Positions 40,037 through 51,770 of a DNA stretch of 64,000 nucleotides are shown piece by piece. The stretch spans positions 7,295,814 through 7,359,813 of the forward strand of contig CP136063.1 in assembly GCA_032622095.1 (NCBI GenBank), written 5' to 3'. Under the pieces are notes generated by a model that ran no database searches, had not been told where the DNA came from, and saw only the letters and a program-made list of their open reading frames with translations. This DNA comes from Siphonodentalium dalli (taxonomy: Eukaryota; Mollusca; Scaphopoda; Gadilida; Siphonodentaliidae). Made by a program: the position numbers and the translations under genes. Position 1 is the stretch's first letter. Each line of letters opens with the position of its first letter.

Positions 40037-40428
40037 CCCTTTACCCAACAAACCGGCCAAAACCGGCCAAATAAAGCTTCAACAGCCTAAAATATCTTCG
40101 GTCTGTCTCAATAGAACCATGCAAATATGGATATCATTGGAACCGGCTCATTGACCACATTGTGATGGTTATAGTTATACCCTGTGCCAATGCATTCTCT
40201 TATATATGCGAGTCGACCATAGGTCGCCTCGCATATATAAGAGAATGCATTGGCCTAAAAAAAATCTTTTTTTAACACTTTTTACCATTTTTTCTTACAT
40301 TCTTTAACAATTTTATAATTTTTAATGTGTTAAGCCAATGCATTCTCTTATATATGCGAGGCGACCTATGGTCGACTCGCATATATAAGAGAATGCATTG
40401 GCACAGGGCCCTTCTGTTGGGTAAAGGG
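40037..40428 (-). mobile_element. TTAA MITE with paired hairpins, copy 3 (reverse)
   Basis: Flanked by ttaa at 40033-40036 and 40429-40432. Opposite orientation to copies 1 and 2, so the 'ggccaaaaccggcc' end is on the left. Two hairpins at 40184-40254 and 40333-40402. Confidence 0.95.
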
Positions 40429-40439
40429 TTAACCAGGGA

Positions 40440-40800
40440 TAATTAAACATCATGCTGTGTAATTCCCCGGAGTGCGTTCCCGAGTTGTCCTTCGTACTCT
40501 GCTTGCGGATGCCATGATAAATCTGTCTCAACGAACGTCTCGGTACACACTTTAAATATGGGTTATCCTTTTCTATCACCACTTTCCACAAACGCATTTT
40601 TAGTGAACTCTTTATCGTTGCCCTGCACATAAGCCCATGATGAACGTTAGGTGTGACAAGGTTTTCAAGGTCTAACGGTGTTTTAACCGAAACATTGTCA
40701 TTGATGTCAAAGGAATCCAATAATACATGATTACGTTTAATCAGCATTGTAACCATGAATGGTCGCCTCGCATATATAAGAGAATGCATTGGCCTTATCA
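40440..40800 (-). other. Open minus-strand stretch of unknown identity beside MITE copy 3
   Basis: Minus-strand translation from about 40800 to 40440 is open for about 110 codons with ordinary composition. It includes 'SVKTPLDLENLVTPNV', 'HHGLMCRATIKSSLKMRLW' and 'CVPRRSLRQIYHGIRKQ'. It then runs into the MITE and stops. It could be an exon or a remnant of a gene, possibly tied to the GPCR-like exon upstream on the same strand. I do not recognise it. The half hairpin at 40762-40797 ('ggtcgcctcgcatatataag') is a foldback fragment. Confidence 0.3.
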
Positions 40801-41130
40801 ACAATTGTAGGTTGGTGACAATCAGAATTTAATGATTGTGGTGTGTCTGCTGAAACTGTTGTTGGGTGAATTTTTAATGTTCGATTGTTGGTCGTGTAAC
40901 ACTTTACTAACTGATCAGCAGCACGTTGTCAATACATAATACCAATGCAGGTATGCACGATTTCTTGGCTAAGTCTATTAGCGTCCAAACGTTGTGAAGG
41001 AATTATATGTAGTCCTCGTCTTGTCTGTAATTACAATACATTCCGCAAAGTATATCCAATCTTATTTCAACGCCATACAATAAATGTGAATTCAGTACTA
41101 TCAAAACTAGAATTTCACCAACGAGTACAA

Positions 41131-41590
41131 TTATCCTTGTTTTCTTCCCACACCGAACGCTGGGTGATCTGGAATAATATATCGTTTAATGCTCGCGTCC
41201 ACGAACAAGTTCGATGAAAACATAACCACGTTAGAAATGATGTGGTTTATCACATAAACGTCGTATTTGAACGTGAATTTAGCCCACATCGGCACCAATC
41301 CGACAAACAGTGTAAGGAGATCCGTGATGGCAAGCAGCGAGAAATATGTTACAGCGCTCCTCGCCCAATTCTTTGTTTTCTGGAGCACTATCAATGATAC
41401 AATATTGCCCAGCGTCCGCAACAACAGGATGATCTGGCTCTCATAACGCCACGCGGCTTCGACGTTTAGCTGCACGGCATGCCAGTCATGCGTTTGATGA
41501 ATGCCATGTCTTTGGCAAGTTGAGACGTTGCTGTCGTTGAAAGTTGAATGCTCGAATCCATATGGTCTACTCTTGACAGCCGTAATTTAT
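41131..41590 (-). pseudogene. Class A GPCR fragment, N-terminus to TM3 region
   Basis: Minus-strand reading gives an extracellular part with 'NDSNVSTCQRHG' (an N-glycosylation site), then TM1 'SQIILLLRTLGNIVSLIVLQ' with the conserved GN..V. TM2 follows as 'YFSLLAITDLLTLFVGLVP' with LA.TD. These are rhodopsin-family hallmarks, as in neuropeptide-type receptors. The TM3 region 'NHIISNVVMFSSNLFVDAS' lacks the usual cysteine and the D/E-R-Y/F motif. The frame ends soon after, so it is either a degraded copy or one exon with a misread end. No in-frame ATG close to TM1 was confirmed. Confidence 0.55.
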
Positions 41591-41599
41591 TTGACCAAC

Positions 41600-42363
41600 G
41601 TCGTTGTTGCAAAGGAGACCGGTAACTTTTGAATCGAATTCGTCGCAAAGCTCTTAGATTATGTTCTGTGTTCTGCTATCGATGGTTGTGTGTCGAGCGG
41701 CTGTCAACGTGAAATATAATGGTTGTATATATGTGTATCCATTATTGTTTCCAAAACAGTAACCACCAATGTGAGTAGGTCGCACTTGTAGTAGCGCCGT
41801 TTGTCCACGCGAATGCGTTAAACGTAGCCTTGAGAAAGAACTTGACATTGATTGGAACGTTAGCTGAAAAATCGAGCAATGCGAAGGTGTGCGGAAGTTT
41901 TGAAACTCTAACAATGCGCTAGAACATTGAATTATATATTTCGAATTCTTAATCCGCTATAATCCTCAAAATATAGTCTTCGGAATAATACCATTGAATG
42001 GCGTTGATTACATATTGGATCAGGACGTATCGGCACCTGGTCGTTCCGACGCCTGATTGTATGTCGATTAGTGGTGTGCAGCATTACACTCAATACGCAC
42101 TTTCGGTGTTTTTGTTTAATTGTTTGACATGTTAGTACGCTTGGCTATCGTTTTCCATGTAGTCATGCCCATGTGCTGCATGGTGTTGACACATCTAGCA
42201 TTCGAGAATATTCGAAAACGTGTTCCCATATGCCGATACGTTAGGTAATATACAGGTTCGGATATATGTACTGGATTCAACAAACCTGCGTCTCGTGATT
42301 CTATAATAGTTTAAACCCGAACGTGCGAAGTTGCGAACAATATTGGGACAGTCCGTTATACCG
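41600..42363. other. Intergenic sequence without recognised genes
   Basis: Nothing identified beyond short open frames. Confidence 0.35.
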
Positions 42364-42367
42364 TTAA

Positions 42368-42825
42368 CCCTTTACCCAACAGAACGCCCCTGTGCCAATG
42401 CATTCTCTTATATATGCGAGTCGACCATAGGTCGCCTCGCATATATAAGAGAGTGCATTGGCTTAACACATATTAAAAACGATAAAATTGTCAAAGAATG
42501 TAGACAAACATTATAAAAATTGTTAAAAAATGTAAGAAAACATTATAAAATTGTTAAAGAATGTAAGAAAAAATGGTAAAAAGTGTTAAAAAAAAAAATT
42601 TGTTTAGGCCAATGCATTCTCTTATACATGCGAGACGACCTATGGTCGACTCGCATATATAAGAGAATGCATTGGCACAGGGCATAACTGTAACCATCAC
42701 AATGTGGTCAATGAACCGGTTCCAATGATATCCATATTTGTATGGTGTTATTGAGACAGACCGAAGATATTTTAGGCTATTGAAGCTTTATTTGGGCGTT
42801 TTTGGCCGGTGTGTTGGGTAAAGGG
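42368..42825 (+). mobile_element. TTAA MITE with paired hairpins, copy 4 (long form)
   Basis: Flanked by ttaa at 42364-42367 and 42826-42829. About 66 bp longer than the others because the spacer between the hairpins has an extra copy of the 'gttaaagaatgtaagaaaac' phrase. End sequences are slightly diverged ('tttttggccggtgtgttggg'). Confidence 0.93.
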
Positions 42826-42879
42826 TTAACATCCCCATGTTGTTTTATCAAATACCGTGAGTGACGCATCGGCGGTATA

Positions 42880-43040
42880 AAAACGTCTTCATCATCATTA
42901 TCATCGTCATCATCATCATCATCATCACTACCATCATCACGCAATGATCATCGTCATCGCCATCCCCTTTATCATCGTCGTGATCGTCCCCATGTTGTTT
43001 TATCAAATACCGAGAGTGACGCCTCGGCGGTATAAACACG

Positions 43041-43079
<39 letters not shown>

Positions 43080-43360
43080 CTACCATCATCACGCAATGAT
43101 CATCGTCGTCGCCATCCCCTTTATCATCGTCGTGATCGTCATCATTACCGGCATCGTCGTATTCGTTATCATCGTCGATTCTAGTTTCACAGTCGTCTCC
43201 ATCATCCTCGTAATCACCATCTTCGTTATCATCACCATCGTCACCGTCGTCATGTTGTCATCATCAACACTAGTGTGGTCTTTATTATCGTCATCGCTCC
43301 TAGTCATCATCGGCATACTCATCGCCGTTATCATCACCAACACGCTGGACATTAACGGAC
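42880..43360. repeat. (ATC)n microsatellite and expanded cryptic ATC-rich DNA with an internal duplication
   Basis: Pure 'catcatcatcatcatcatc' runs at 42905-42930 and 43040-43080 lie in two copies of a ~135-bp block. Each block begins 'cccatgttgttttatcaaat'. The following 250 bp is impure ATC/GTC. The aspartate- or isoleucine-rich open frames are composition artefacts. Confidence 0.9.
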
Positions 43361-43409
43361 CTATCCCCGATACAATACCGGGACATACGGGAAGACCTTA
43401 TTCATAAGG

Positions 43410-44120
43410 AATATGTGTTAACACCGCCTGTCCGGTAAATCGTCCCTCTCCACGTTTAAACCACCGACACAGTAAAGCAACTTACAACCATGCCAAGATA
43501 CTCGTAGTTACTTCACAATCCTGCGCCTATCCGGATTTTGTTTGTAAAAATGGTTTATTTTTGGATAAGTGTCCTAAATAACAAGCACGAGGTCCGGTCA
43601 ACAGGAAATCCTATGTAAGACCAGACACAAAAGCAAATGATTTTAACACCTGATCAAGTGTAACAACGAACGAAGAAAAACAAAAAGAAACAACATAACA
43701 CGTCATTGCTCAGCAGACACTGGGCGGCTTCTGGTGATGATCGGGCAACCAGACACTATACGTATGCACGTGAGAGACAGCAGAGATATGGTGTTGAGGG
43801 GTGATCCAGTATATGATTTCCGACATTATGGATAACTTGAAGACATAACAAGTACCATAAAATGTGTGACTATTTGATCGGTGTAACACAAAAATGACAA
43901 TTGTACGTGAGGGTTGGGGCACATTGTACGTGAGGGTGTGGGCACACTGTACATGAGGGTGGGGCACATTGTGCGTGAGGGTGGGATACGACCGATTATC
44001 ACATATTGGAACCAACATACCATGAGGTGTTAGAGCAGGAAAATACTGATTCCTCTGTCAGACAATCAACATTATTCCTATCAAGGCCAGTCGGATGAGA
44101 CAACACACATAATCGCCAGT
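43410..44120. other. Intergenic sequence with a small ~24-bp repeat
   Basis: 43908-43985 has about three to four units of 'gtacgtgagggtgtgggcac'. Nothing else recognised. Confidence 0.5.
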
Positions 44121-44166
44121 ACTTGCTGTTAAATCCTCCACCACCCATATATTATATTGAAGAAAT

Positions 44167-44313
44167 AAATGTTGATTTGTTTGCGTTCCATAGAGTATGG
44201 ATGCATGTTGGTCTGACTTTGTTTGTGTGGAACGCGAAAGCATTCATTCCACACATAAACATATCAGATCAATTGACATCCATACTCTATGGAACGCAAC
44301 AAAATCAACAGCC
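44167..44313. repeat. Inverted repeat, ~34-bp arms
   Basis: 'tgttgatttgtttgcgttcc' plus 'atagagtatggatg' on the left pairs with 'catccatactctatggaacg' plus 'caacaaaatcaaca' on the right. Spacer of about 75 bp with a further inner pair, 'tgtgtggaacg' and 'attccacaca'. Probably a small foldback element. Confidence 0.85.
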
Positions 44314-44356
44314 ATTACTTATATTTACACTCAACAGCAGGTTAGAAAAGCATTAA

Positions 44357-44748
44357 CCCTTTACCCAACAAACCGGCCAAAACCGGCCAAATAAAGCTTC
44401 AACAGCCTAAAATATCTTCGGTCTGTCTCAATAGAACCATACAAATATGGATATCATTGGAACCGGCTCCTTGACCACATTGTGATGGTTACAGTTATGC
44501 CATGTGCAAATGCATCCTCTTATATATGCGAGTCGACCATAGGTCGCCTCGCATATATAAGAGAATGCATTGGCCTAAAAAAAATCTGTTTTTAACACTT
44601 TTTACCATTTTTTCTTACATTATTTAACAATTTTATAATTTTTAATGTGTTAAGCCAATGCATTCTCTTATATATGCGAGGCGACCTATGGTCGACTCGC
44701 ATATATAAGAGAATGCATTGGCACAGGGCCCTTCTGTTGGGTAAAGGG
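44357..44748 (-). mobile_element. TTAA MITE with paired hairpins, copy 5 (reverse)
   Basis: Flanked by ttaa at 44353-44356 and 44749-44752. Same orientation as copy 3 and nearly identical to it. One hairpin has the change 'gtgcaaatgcatcctc'. Confidence 0.95.
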
Positions 44749-44759
44749 TTAAGCTCCCA

Positions 44760-46560
44760 TTTCCAACGTTATTCTCGTGACTTGATGCAAGTTGCGTCTA
44801 CACAAAACTGGGTGCAAGTTGGTCCAGCGCGCGACGTCATTTAACGCAAGTTCGACCAGCCAACGTCCTGCATTCATGTTCCAAAACGCGAATGCATGTG
44901 TGAGTGTAAACATACTATCTGAAAGAAAAATATTTATTTAAATTTAAATTATGATATTGAGGGTTGACACCGTTGAGTTCATAATAGCGAGTTTGCGATA
45001 CCCGTCGGACGGGTACGGGTACCGGTAGATCCAGGTAGATCGGTGAAAATCGTCACGGTCATTTGCGTACTTTGAATGCAGCACATAAAGCGATAGGGAT
45101 TTGGAACGGGTAGATGTATCCCGTTGACTGGTAGTCTTTCGCTAAAGTTTTCTCACCCAAAAGTACATTAGTTATACGAAATAACAGTCAGCTATGCATT
45201 AATCTATTTATGGCACGATTTAATTGCCAAATCTCATTGATACATTTGTCATTTAAGCCATGTTTTATGTTCAAAGTATCGAGGCGGCTTCTAACACTAA
45301 GATAACTATGGAACGCCGATTTGTTTACTGACAACTGTCTTCACTCAAGTAATGACATGTTATTTTTTGGGAATGTGATTTGGAGGGGGTTAACCCCGGG
45401 ATTCTCGACATGTTATGATTAAGAGAGTGCTATACGCAGTCTCGACACAGGGACGTAATTATAGGGGGTCACCGCGTTGAGAAGGTGTGTCCACCTTCAA
45501 ATTCCCAACTATACACCCCCTTAAACCACACCAAACAGAGGTTTGTGCGTAATTCAAATTGTGCACGCCGTTGGGCTCTGATTCCCCCCAACTGATCCTT
45601 CACTGTCCTGAATATTATTGTGGACTGTTCTAAATGGATCAGTAGTCTTGTTGCAGAAGTCCTGTGATGGGGGGGGGGGGGGGGGGTCCACCTTGCCGAC
45701 CATGCAGTACGAGAACAGTTTTGTAGATATGAACCTGGAAATTGAAAAATCATAACATCTAGTGGTCTAACACCAGGCAAATTCACGCCCTGGTTCGTTT
45801 TTCACAATTCAATGATCAGTATTGACGAGCCACTGAATGTGGTTAGACCAGGGCATACCGGGTCGACCATGGTTCGGTCTGGTGTGAGAACGTTTTGAAA
45901 TCTGAACATGAAAATTGATAAATTATTGACTTTCCTCAAGCTTTACATTTGTTGGATATTTCCAACCTGCTGTTGACCATATAGCCCGAATGTTTTTCTA
46001 CCAAAAGTAGGAATATTTGCAAATGTTGGTCTAAATCTATAAAAAAAAATCCGCACTAATACATTTTTGGAAAATCAAACTGAATGACAGAATAATTTGA
46101 ACGTATGTTTTGGTGTGTTAGGTATATGCAATATCCAACTGTTGACAAAAGTTGGGGTGATACACCCCACCCTCTCGCCACGTCCCCTATCGACCCTTTG
46201 TGCATAAGTACACCGTGAATGTGTTACACGATTGAATACAACCGTTCAGTTATTGTACCTTATGTGGTGGTGACTGATTTCTCATTTTAATATAGATATT
46301 TGACTTTTGAACGGACATGGCGCATTTGAACCCTAAGACTGTTGTATATTGTAGTGGCCGATATTGACACCAAATACTGATATACACACCTCATAGTCGG
46401 CACAATCTTACCGTCATCAGATCGACTTTTAGCTGTTTTCTTTGTTTCGCATAGACGTGAAGCACACGCTCTTTATTCGAACCATATAATGAATAGTGTA
46501 CCATTAAACACCCTTTATATTTAACAAGTTTGATTTTTATACGCCCGTTTGAGAAAAAAA
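44760..46560. other. Intergenic sequence, with G-homopolymer and dispersed repeat pieces
   Basis: 45668-45686 is a run of G. 45985-46195 has the inverted counterpart of 6230-6300 ('ccaactgttgacaaaagttg', 'ctcgccacgtcccc'). 45000-45030 has 'gacgggtacgggtaccggta', also found in the palindrome near 47815-47880. No gene recognised. Confidence 0.5.
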
Positions 46561-46569
46561 CCGCCGCAT

Positions 46570-47190
46570 TATAGTATTGGTCTGTCCGTCCGGGCGTCCG
46601 TCCGTTAACCTGGTTTCCGGATGATAACTTTAGTTAGAGTGAACCAAATTCAATAAAATTTGGTATGTGGGTTTATTAGCAGTAAAGTAAGTTCAAGTTC
46701 GAATTTGGGTTCCGCCCGCCAATTTTCACCGGAGTTATGCCCCTTATTTGACGTTTTTTGACTTAGAAAATCCTTGAAATTTGTTGTCCGGATGATAACT
46801 TTAGTATAGTTTATCGGAATGAATCCAAATTTGGTATATTACTTTCTCCCACCAAAACACAGGTCAAGTTCGAACTTGGGTTCTGGCAGAGTTAGTTAGA
46901 GTGAACAGATTTCAATCAAATTTGGTATGTGGGTTTATTAGGAGAAAAGACAGCTCAAGTTCGAATTTGGGTTCCGTCCACCAATTTTCACCGGAGTTAT
47001 GCCCCTTATTTGACGTAATTTGACTTAGAAAATCCCTGAAATTTGTTTTCCGGATGATAACTTTACTAGAGCTTATCGGATTCAATGATAATTTGGTATA
47101 TTACTTTCTCCCACCAAAACACAGGTCAAGTTCAAATTTGAGTTCCGTCCGCCAATTTTTACCAGAGTTAAGCCCCTTTTTTACCAGTTT
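46570..47190. repeat. Invertebrate dispersed repeat with internal ~155-165-bp periodicity
   Basis: Repeats 'ccggatgataactttagt', 'aatttggtatgtgggttt', 'aagttcgaatttgggttccg' and 'ggagttatgccccttatttg' about four times. It starts near 'gtccgtccgggcgtccgtcc'. From memory, similar wording is common in mollusc genomes, but that is recall and not a search. Confidence 0.8.
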
Positions 47191-47199
47191 CCGCCGACC

Positions 47200-48890
47200 C
47201 AAGAGAGGGGGTATTTTGCACCCCCAGTGTAGCTCTTGTTCTACCTACATCCGGGTTTAGACCCAGACAAATATCCAAGTTCTTGGGATGAATATTCCCT
47301 TGCCCGACCCTTCGAAAGATTCCAACCCATTACCAGTTATATGACTAAATATTCCCCAACTAATATAAGGGGCAATTTCGGTCTTATATCTGACTAAAAG
47401 TGCATGCATGTAGGACATTCTTGGACCCTGGGTCTAAACCAACACATTTTACACCGAATAACGGTTGGATTATTAAATTAGCGTAATTTTATATTTGTGC
47501 TATCATAACATATTTTCTCAGTCAGAAAATTCCATCTGTTCTAGACGACACTCGAACGGTCTGGGAAATTATTGAAAATGAGTCAAAGAAAGACGCCAAC
47601 CCCTTCCACTTTCGCCTCGTCCCTGGTTAATGCAATCAATTATCCACGCAGATGTGCATCATATAACCATAATAACAAGTATAACGTCGGCCAAGAAAGC
47701 GAAGCGGATAACAATTTCTCTACATCATATATATTGTGCTGCAATTGGCTCACCATACACTACCCGTCGATATGCTTAATTCTACCCGTAAAACAGTTTG
47801 CGATTTCAAAACGTGTACCGGTACGGGTAGCTACCAGAACCCGTACCGGTACCCGTACCCGTTTGAAATCGCAAACTCGCTACTGTTTAAAAACCAGGGG
47901 ACCTCTAGGTGTGACACGACCAGAGCCGCGTGTTACCATGATAAGAGGAACCTTGAAATTATTTGATGCAAACTATGTATTTTATTTAGAAGCAAACATA
48001 ATTTAATGGATTCACTTACCTTATAATCACTTTTATTTGTTCGATGGGTAATAATGTTAGTGAAAGGATAGCTACTTTGATAATTATTTGAGAGTTTACT
48101 CCGAGCACATGTTTACAGTGACTTTGAACGCAAGCAATTTTGCAGCGAGATTTTCAAGGTACATTTATTATTTTTGTTATACAATTTCCATCTACAATAT
48201 TTGTTTCTGCATGTTTACAGATGGGTCAATGTGTGTGTAATTAACTGTAATTTTTAGATAGAGAAAAACTGGTTTCCAGTTTGAAACCAGTTGAGGCCCA
48301 TGACCCTTAAAACGAAGGCATTTCAGCATGTGCATCAATTACGATAGCGGCGGTCTCATCTGTTTCCCTTGACAACAGCCTTGTTGAAGTGCGGGTGACA
48401 TCTGGTAACCAGGTGTATATGTCACCAACATTCAGATTAATTATATAACCATTTAATACATGCTAATACAATCGATAACGTCGCCTTTATGACGACTCTA
48501 TTAACAGCTGATGGTGCAGATGATAACACTCTCCGCCTGATTACAGGTATGACACCAAATAATAGCGGTGATTGAGTACTAATTATACAGCGGGTACGCA
48601 TATGGTACATACCCCAGGACACCAATACCCAGCGCAGAGTAATCGGACCGCATGCACGTTCATGTGGTGAAGTTTAGTATGGCGGTGTATCGTTACCGGG
48701 TTGCATGCATGGTGGGGTAATTATATATATAATTCGTGCAGCACAACATCGTACTCGGATTCATTTATCGAAGTTGTTGAGGCACGGAATGCAGGTAAAT
48801 CCGGTGACAGGTAAGTTTATGCAACTAGTATACGCCAGTGTTTGAATATTCTAAATGGTGCATGCTATGTGTCGTGATGCACCCCCTGAT
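47200..48890. other. Intergenic sequence with one GC-rich palindrome
   Basis: 47797-47880 is an inverted repeat: 'gtttgcgatttcaaaacg' pairs with 'cgtttgaaatcgcaaac', and the middle pairs 'accggtacgggta' with 'tacccgtacccgt'. No gene seen. Confidence 0.5.
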
Positions 48891-48894
48891 TAAG

Positions 48895-48996
48895 TTTAGA
48901 CTCAAATTAGTTATTTTGCTATATATTATCGATATCATTTCGTTGCATGTTATTACCGGGAATTTATTAAATTGGCGTACAGTCTCACTTTAAGAT
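48895..48996. mobile_element. Partial copy of the 21-bp-TIR MITE
   Basis: Matches the right-hand end of the element at 36374-36966: 'actcaaattagttattt', 'ctatatattatcgatat', and an end 'ttggcgtacagtctcacttt' close to its terminal repeat. Confidence 0.6.
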
Positions 48997-49304
48997 ATTA
49001 GCAATATATATTGAGATCATACAAAGCACTCAAGTTGTTTTGAAATGGCAGCCATTTGTAAAGAGCCATGGCGCTATTCGCCCGCTATTCATGAGTACAA
49101 TTGTTGTGACATTATTCAAAGGTTTCAAGGAATGTCACTAGACCGAGGGTAGGTTCGAAACCACTTGTATGCATACAAGCGACGATATGTCATGTATACA
49201 TATTGTGGAGTAAGATACAAGATCTCTAATGTTATGTCAACTAAAAGAACAGAAGATAATTGGTAGCATGGCGGTGGGGTATAAATTTGATATGCTACTC
49301 ACAT

Positions 49305-49740
49305 AACGGCTATGTATGCCATGGGATAACTATGATGGGGTGCCATAACGGCTGTGTATGCCATGTGATAACTATGATGGGGTGCCATAACGGCTGTGTA
49401 TGCCATGTGATAACTATGATGGGGTGCCATAACGGCTGTGTATGCCATGTGATAACTATGATGGGGTGCCATAACGGCTGTGTATGCCATGTCATATGAT
49501 GGGGTGCCATAACGGCTGTGTATGCCATGTCATATGATGGGGTGCCATAACGGCTGTGTATGCCATGTGATAACTATGATGGGGTGCCATGTGATAACTA
49601 TGATGGGGTGCCATGTGATAACTATGATGGGGTGCCTTGTGATAACTATAATGGGGTGCCTTGTGATAACTATGATGGGGTGCCTTGTGATAACTATGAT
49701 GGGGTGCCATGTGATAACTATGATGGGGTGCCTTGCAAGA
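49305..49740. repeat. Minisatellite of 42-bp and 24-bp units
   Basis: The left part alternates 'gccataacggctgtgtat' and 'gccatgtgataactatgatg'. The right part keeps only the 24-bp 'gccatgtgataactatgatg' unit with 'gggt'. Open frames on both strands are repeat artefacts. Confidence 0.95.
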
Positions 49741-50269
49741 GGTCCAAATATTAAATATAGTTAAAGTCACGGCAAAATCACCGTCATCACAGTTAACAAA
49801 TGGGAGTACAAAGACCGTAACCTGATGTTGGGCTATTATCAATTTAGAAAGTAATTTGGAGCGTTAGCAAAGGGCCGAATTAAATGTATAGCCAAAGGGT
49901 TTAATTAGGAATTTAATATATACATGTATGTTGTAGGAGAAGAGCAAGAAATAGTGTATGCATATGTAGTGTTAAAAAGAGGTGTAATATGTTAAAATCA
50001 GAATTTTCATCGATATCATATATCTCGGTGACGAATCCTCTAAGCGAGGAACCGCCGCCTTTCGGCATGAAATGTAAAATTTGAATAATTTCACAACAAT
50101 TGTGTAAATATTTCCCACAGGCCTCAATGCGAATGTTTGAGTGTGCCACAACATTAACCCTTTGATGTGTGAAGTGTGAATTTTAATGCGAAAAAAATAT
50201 GTTATTCAGGTTCTGATCCCAGTTATAAAAACGCAAAATTTAAAGGGGAAATTCTCCCGGCATAATTTA

Positions 50270-51130
50270 TAGCAACCACCAAGGGTGCTTATATCTTAGG
50301 CAGGTGAATGACGTCATATATTTTGTTTCTATATCCATCAGTGATTTTTTAGATCGCGGGTATGGATTTTGGAGAAATTATCACGTGACTTCCGGTGCGA
50401 TTGCAAAAAAAAAAACGCGGAATTGGGAATGAAACATCGCGATGAAGATGAAAGTAACTAATTCACAATTTACGAAGAATTCGCATGTGATTTAGCTATA
50501 GGTCTATTAATTTCAATTAGTCCAATTTCTTTGGTTAGCTTAATGAAAACGATAAATGAAGACTCATGACACGGTTTATGACGTCATTTTGGATTTGTGG
50601 GCCAGAATCCAGACAAGATTGCACAATCCACGGCACGTCTTGTCAAGTTGACATGTCATCTCCATTTTGATCACTGCGTGATGTTACATAAATTATTCTT
50701 AGCGCTATGTCGCCGATAAAAGGCAAATTTGAGGCACATCATGTGTGGTTGCTCCACTACGTGTCACGTACGATTCATATTACCTTAGGCGCAGATGAAT
50801 GACGTCATATATTTTTTTCTATATCCATCAGTGATTTTTCAAAGATCGCGGATATGGATTTTGAAGAAATTGTCACGTGACTTCCAGTTAGCAACTGGAG
50901 ATTACCAAAGCGCGGAATAGGGAATGGACATCGCGATGAAATTTAAATTAGCTACTTCACAACTTACGAATAATTCCCATGTGATTTTGGCCTATTAGTT
51001 TCATTTAGGCCAATTTCGTTGGTTAGCTGAATGAAAACCAGCAAAGACGTCACGACAAGGTTTCTGACATTTTGGATTATTGGGCCAGAATCCGGACAAG
51101 ATTGCACAATCCACGATAAGGTTTTGGATA
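50270..51130. repeat. Direct duplication, ~490-bp spacing
   Basis: 'gaatgacgtcatatatttt' to 'gaagaaattgtcacgtgactt' near 50305-50390 recurs at 50795-50885. The later parts also match ('tggttagctgaatgaaaac', 'gggccagaatccggacaaga', 'attgcacaatccac' near 50535-50630 and 51020-51115). There are two diverged copies of one element or a segmental duplication. No coding potential. Confidence 0.85.
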
Positions 51131-51539
51131 ACCACTGTCTTGGTTTACATGTGATATTGACCCCATTAACCCTCTTATTAAGCCGACTATGTCAGTGTCT
51201 ACCAGTCGAATGCAGAATTCTACCCTGCGATCGCTTATCTGGCAAATTGTACTGCAGAACTATCCCATGCATTAAACAATTTCTCCTCCAATGGTATCAG
51301 AAAACAGTTATATGCTGGTATCTCACTCATCTCATTTGCATCTTTTTCAAAGTCGAGGTAATGACTAGTTGTCATTTTTTAAAGTGCATACAAAGCGTTG
51401 CAATCGCCAATATACATGTTTGTACATGTCATGACATCACAAGGTACAAATCTGCGTTCTACTGGTAGACAATGACCATTTTAGTCATAATAATCTAAAC
51501 TAAGTTACCAAGCACCTTCTCGTGAATTGTAACAATTTA

Positions 51540-51770
51540 TGATATACACTCCGGTGTTTTTTTCGGTTTCCGGTCAAACCGAGCTGTTGTCCGGCTGGGG
51601 TAGATTTGATTTTTCTGGGATGGAGGGGGGGGGGGGCAAATGGTAATGGAAAAAAAACTGCAGTTTTTGCTGTTTTTTTTGGGGGGGGGGGCTACCCAAA
51701 CTGAAGAAAACAGTTTTTTCCACCCTGTGTTTGCAGTTTTTCCCGCCGTCCCCCCCCCCGACATCATATT
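51540..51770. other. Low-complexity region with G and C homopolymers
   Basis: Runs of G at about 51627-51636 and 51681-51690, and of C at 51750-51759. Reads like a simple-sequence region of an otherwise unremarkable spacer. Confidence 0.7.

Noticed and set aside
42848-43407. Poly-Asp and Ile/Val-rich frames
   Set aside because: Translations of (ATC)n and impure ATC repeats.
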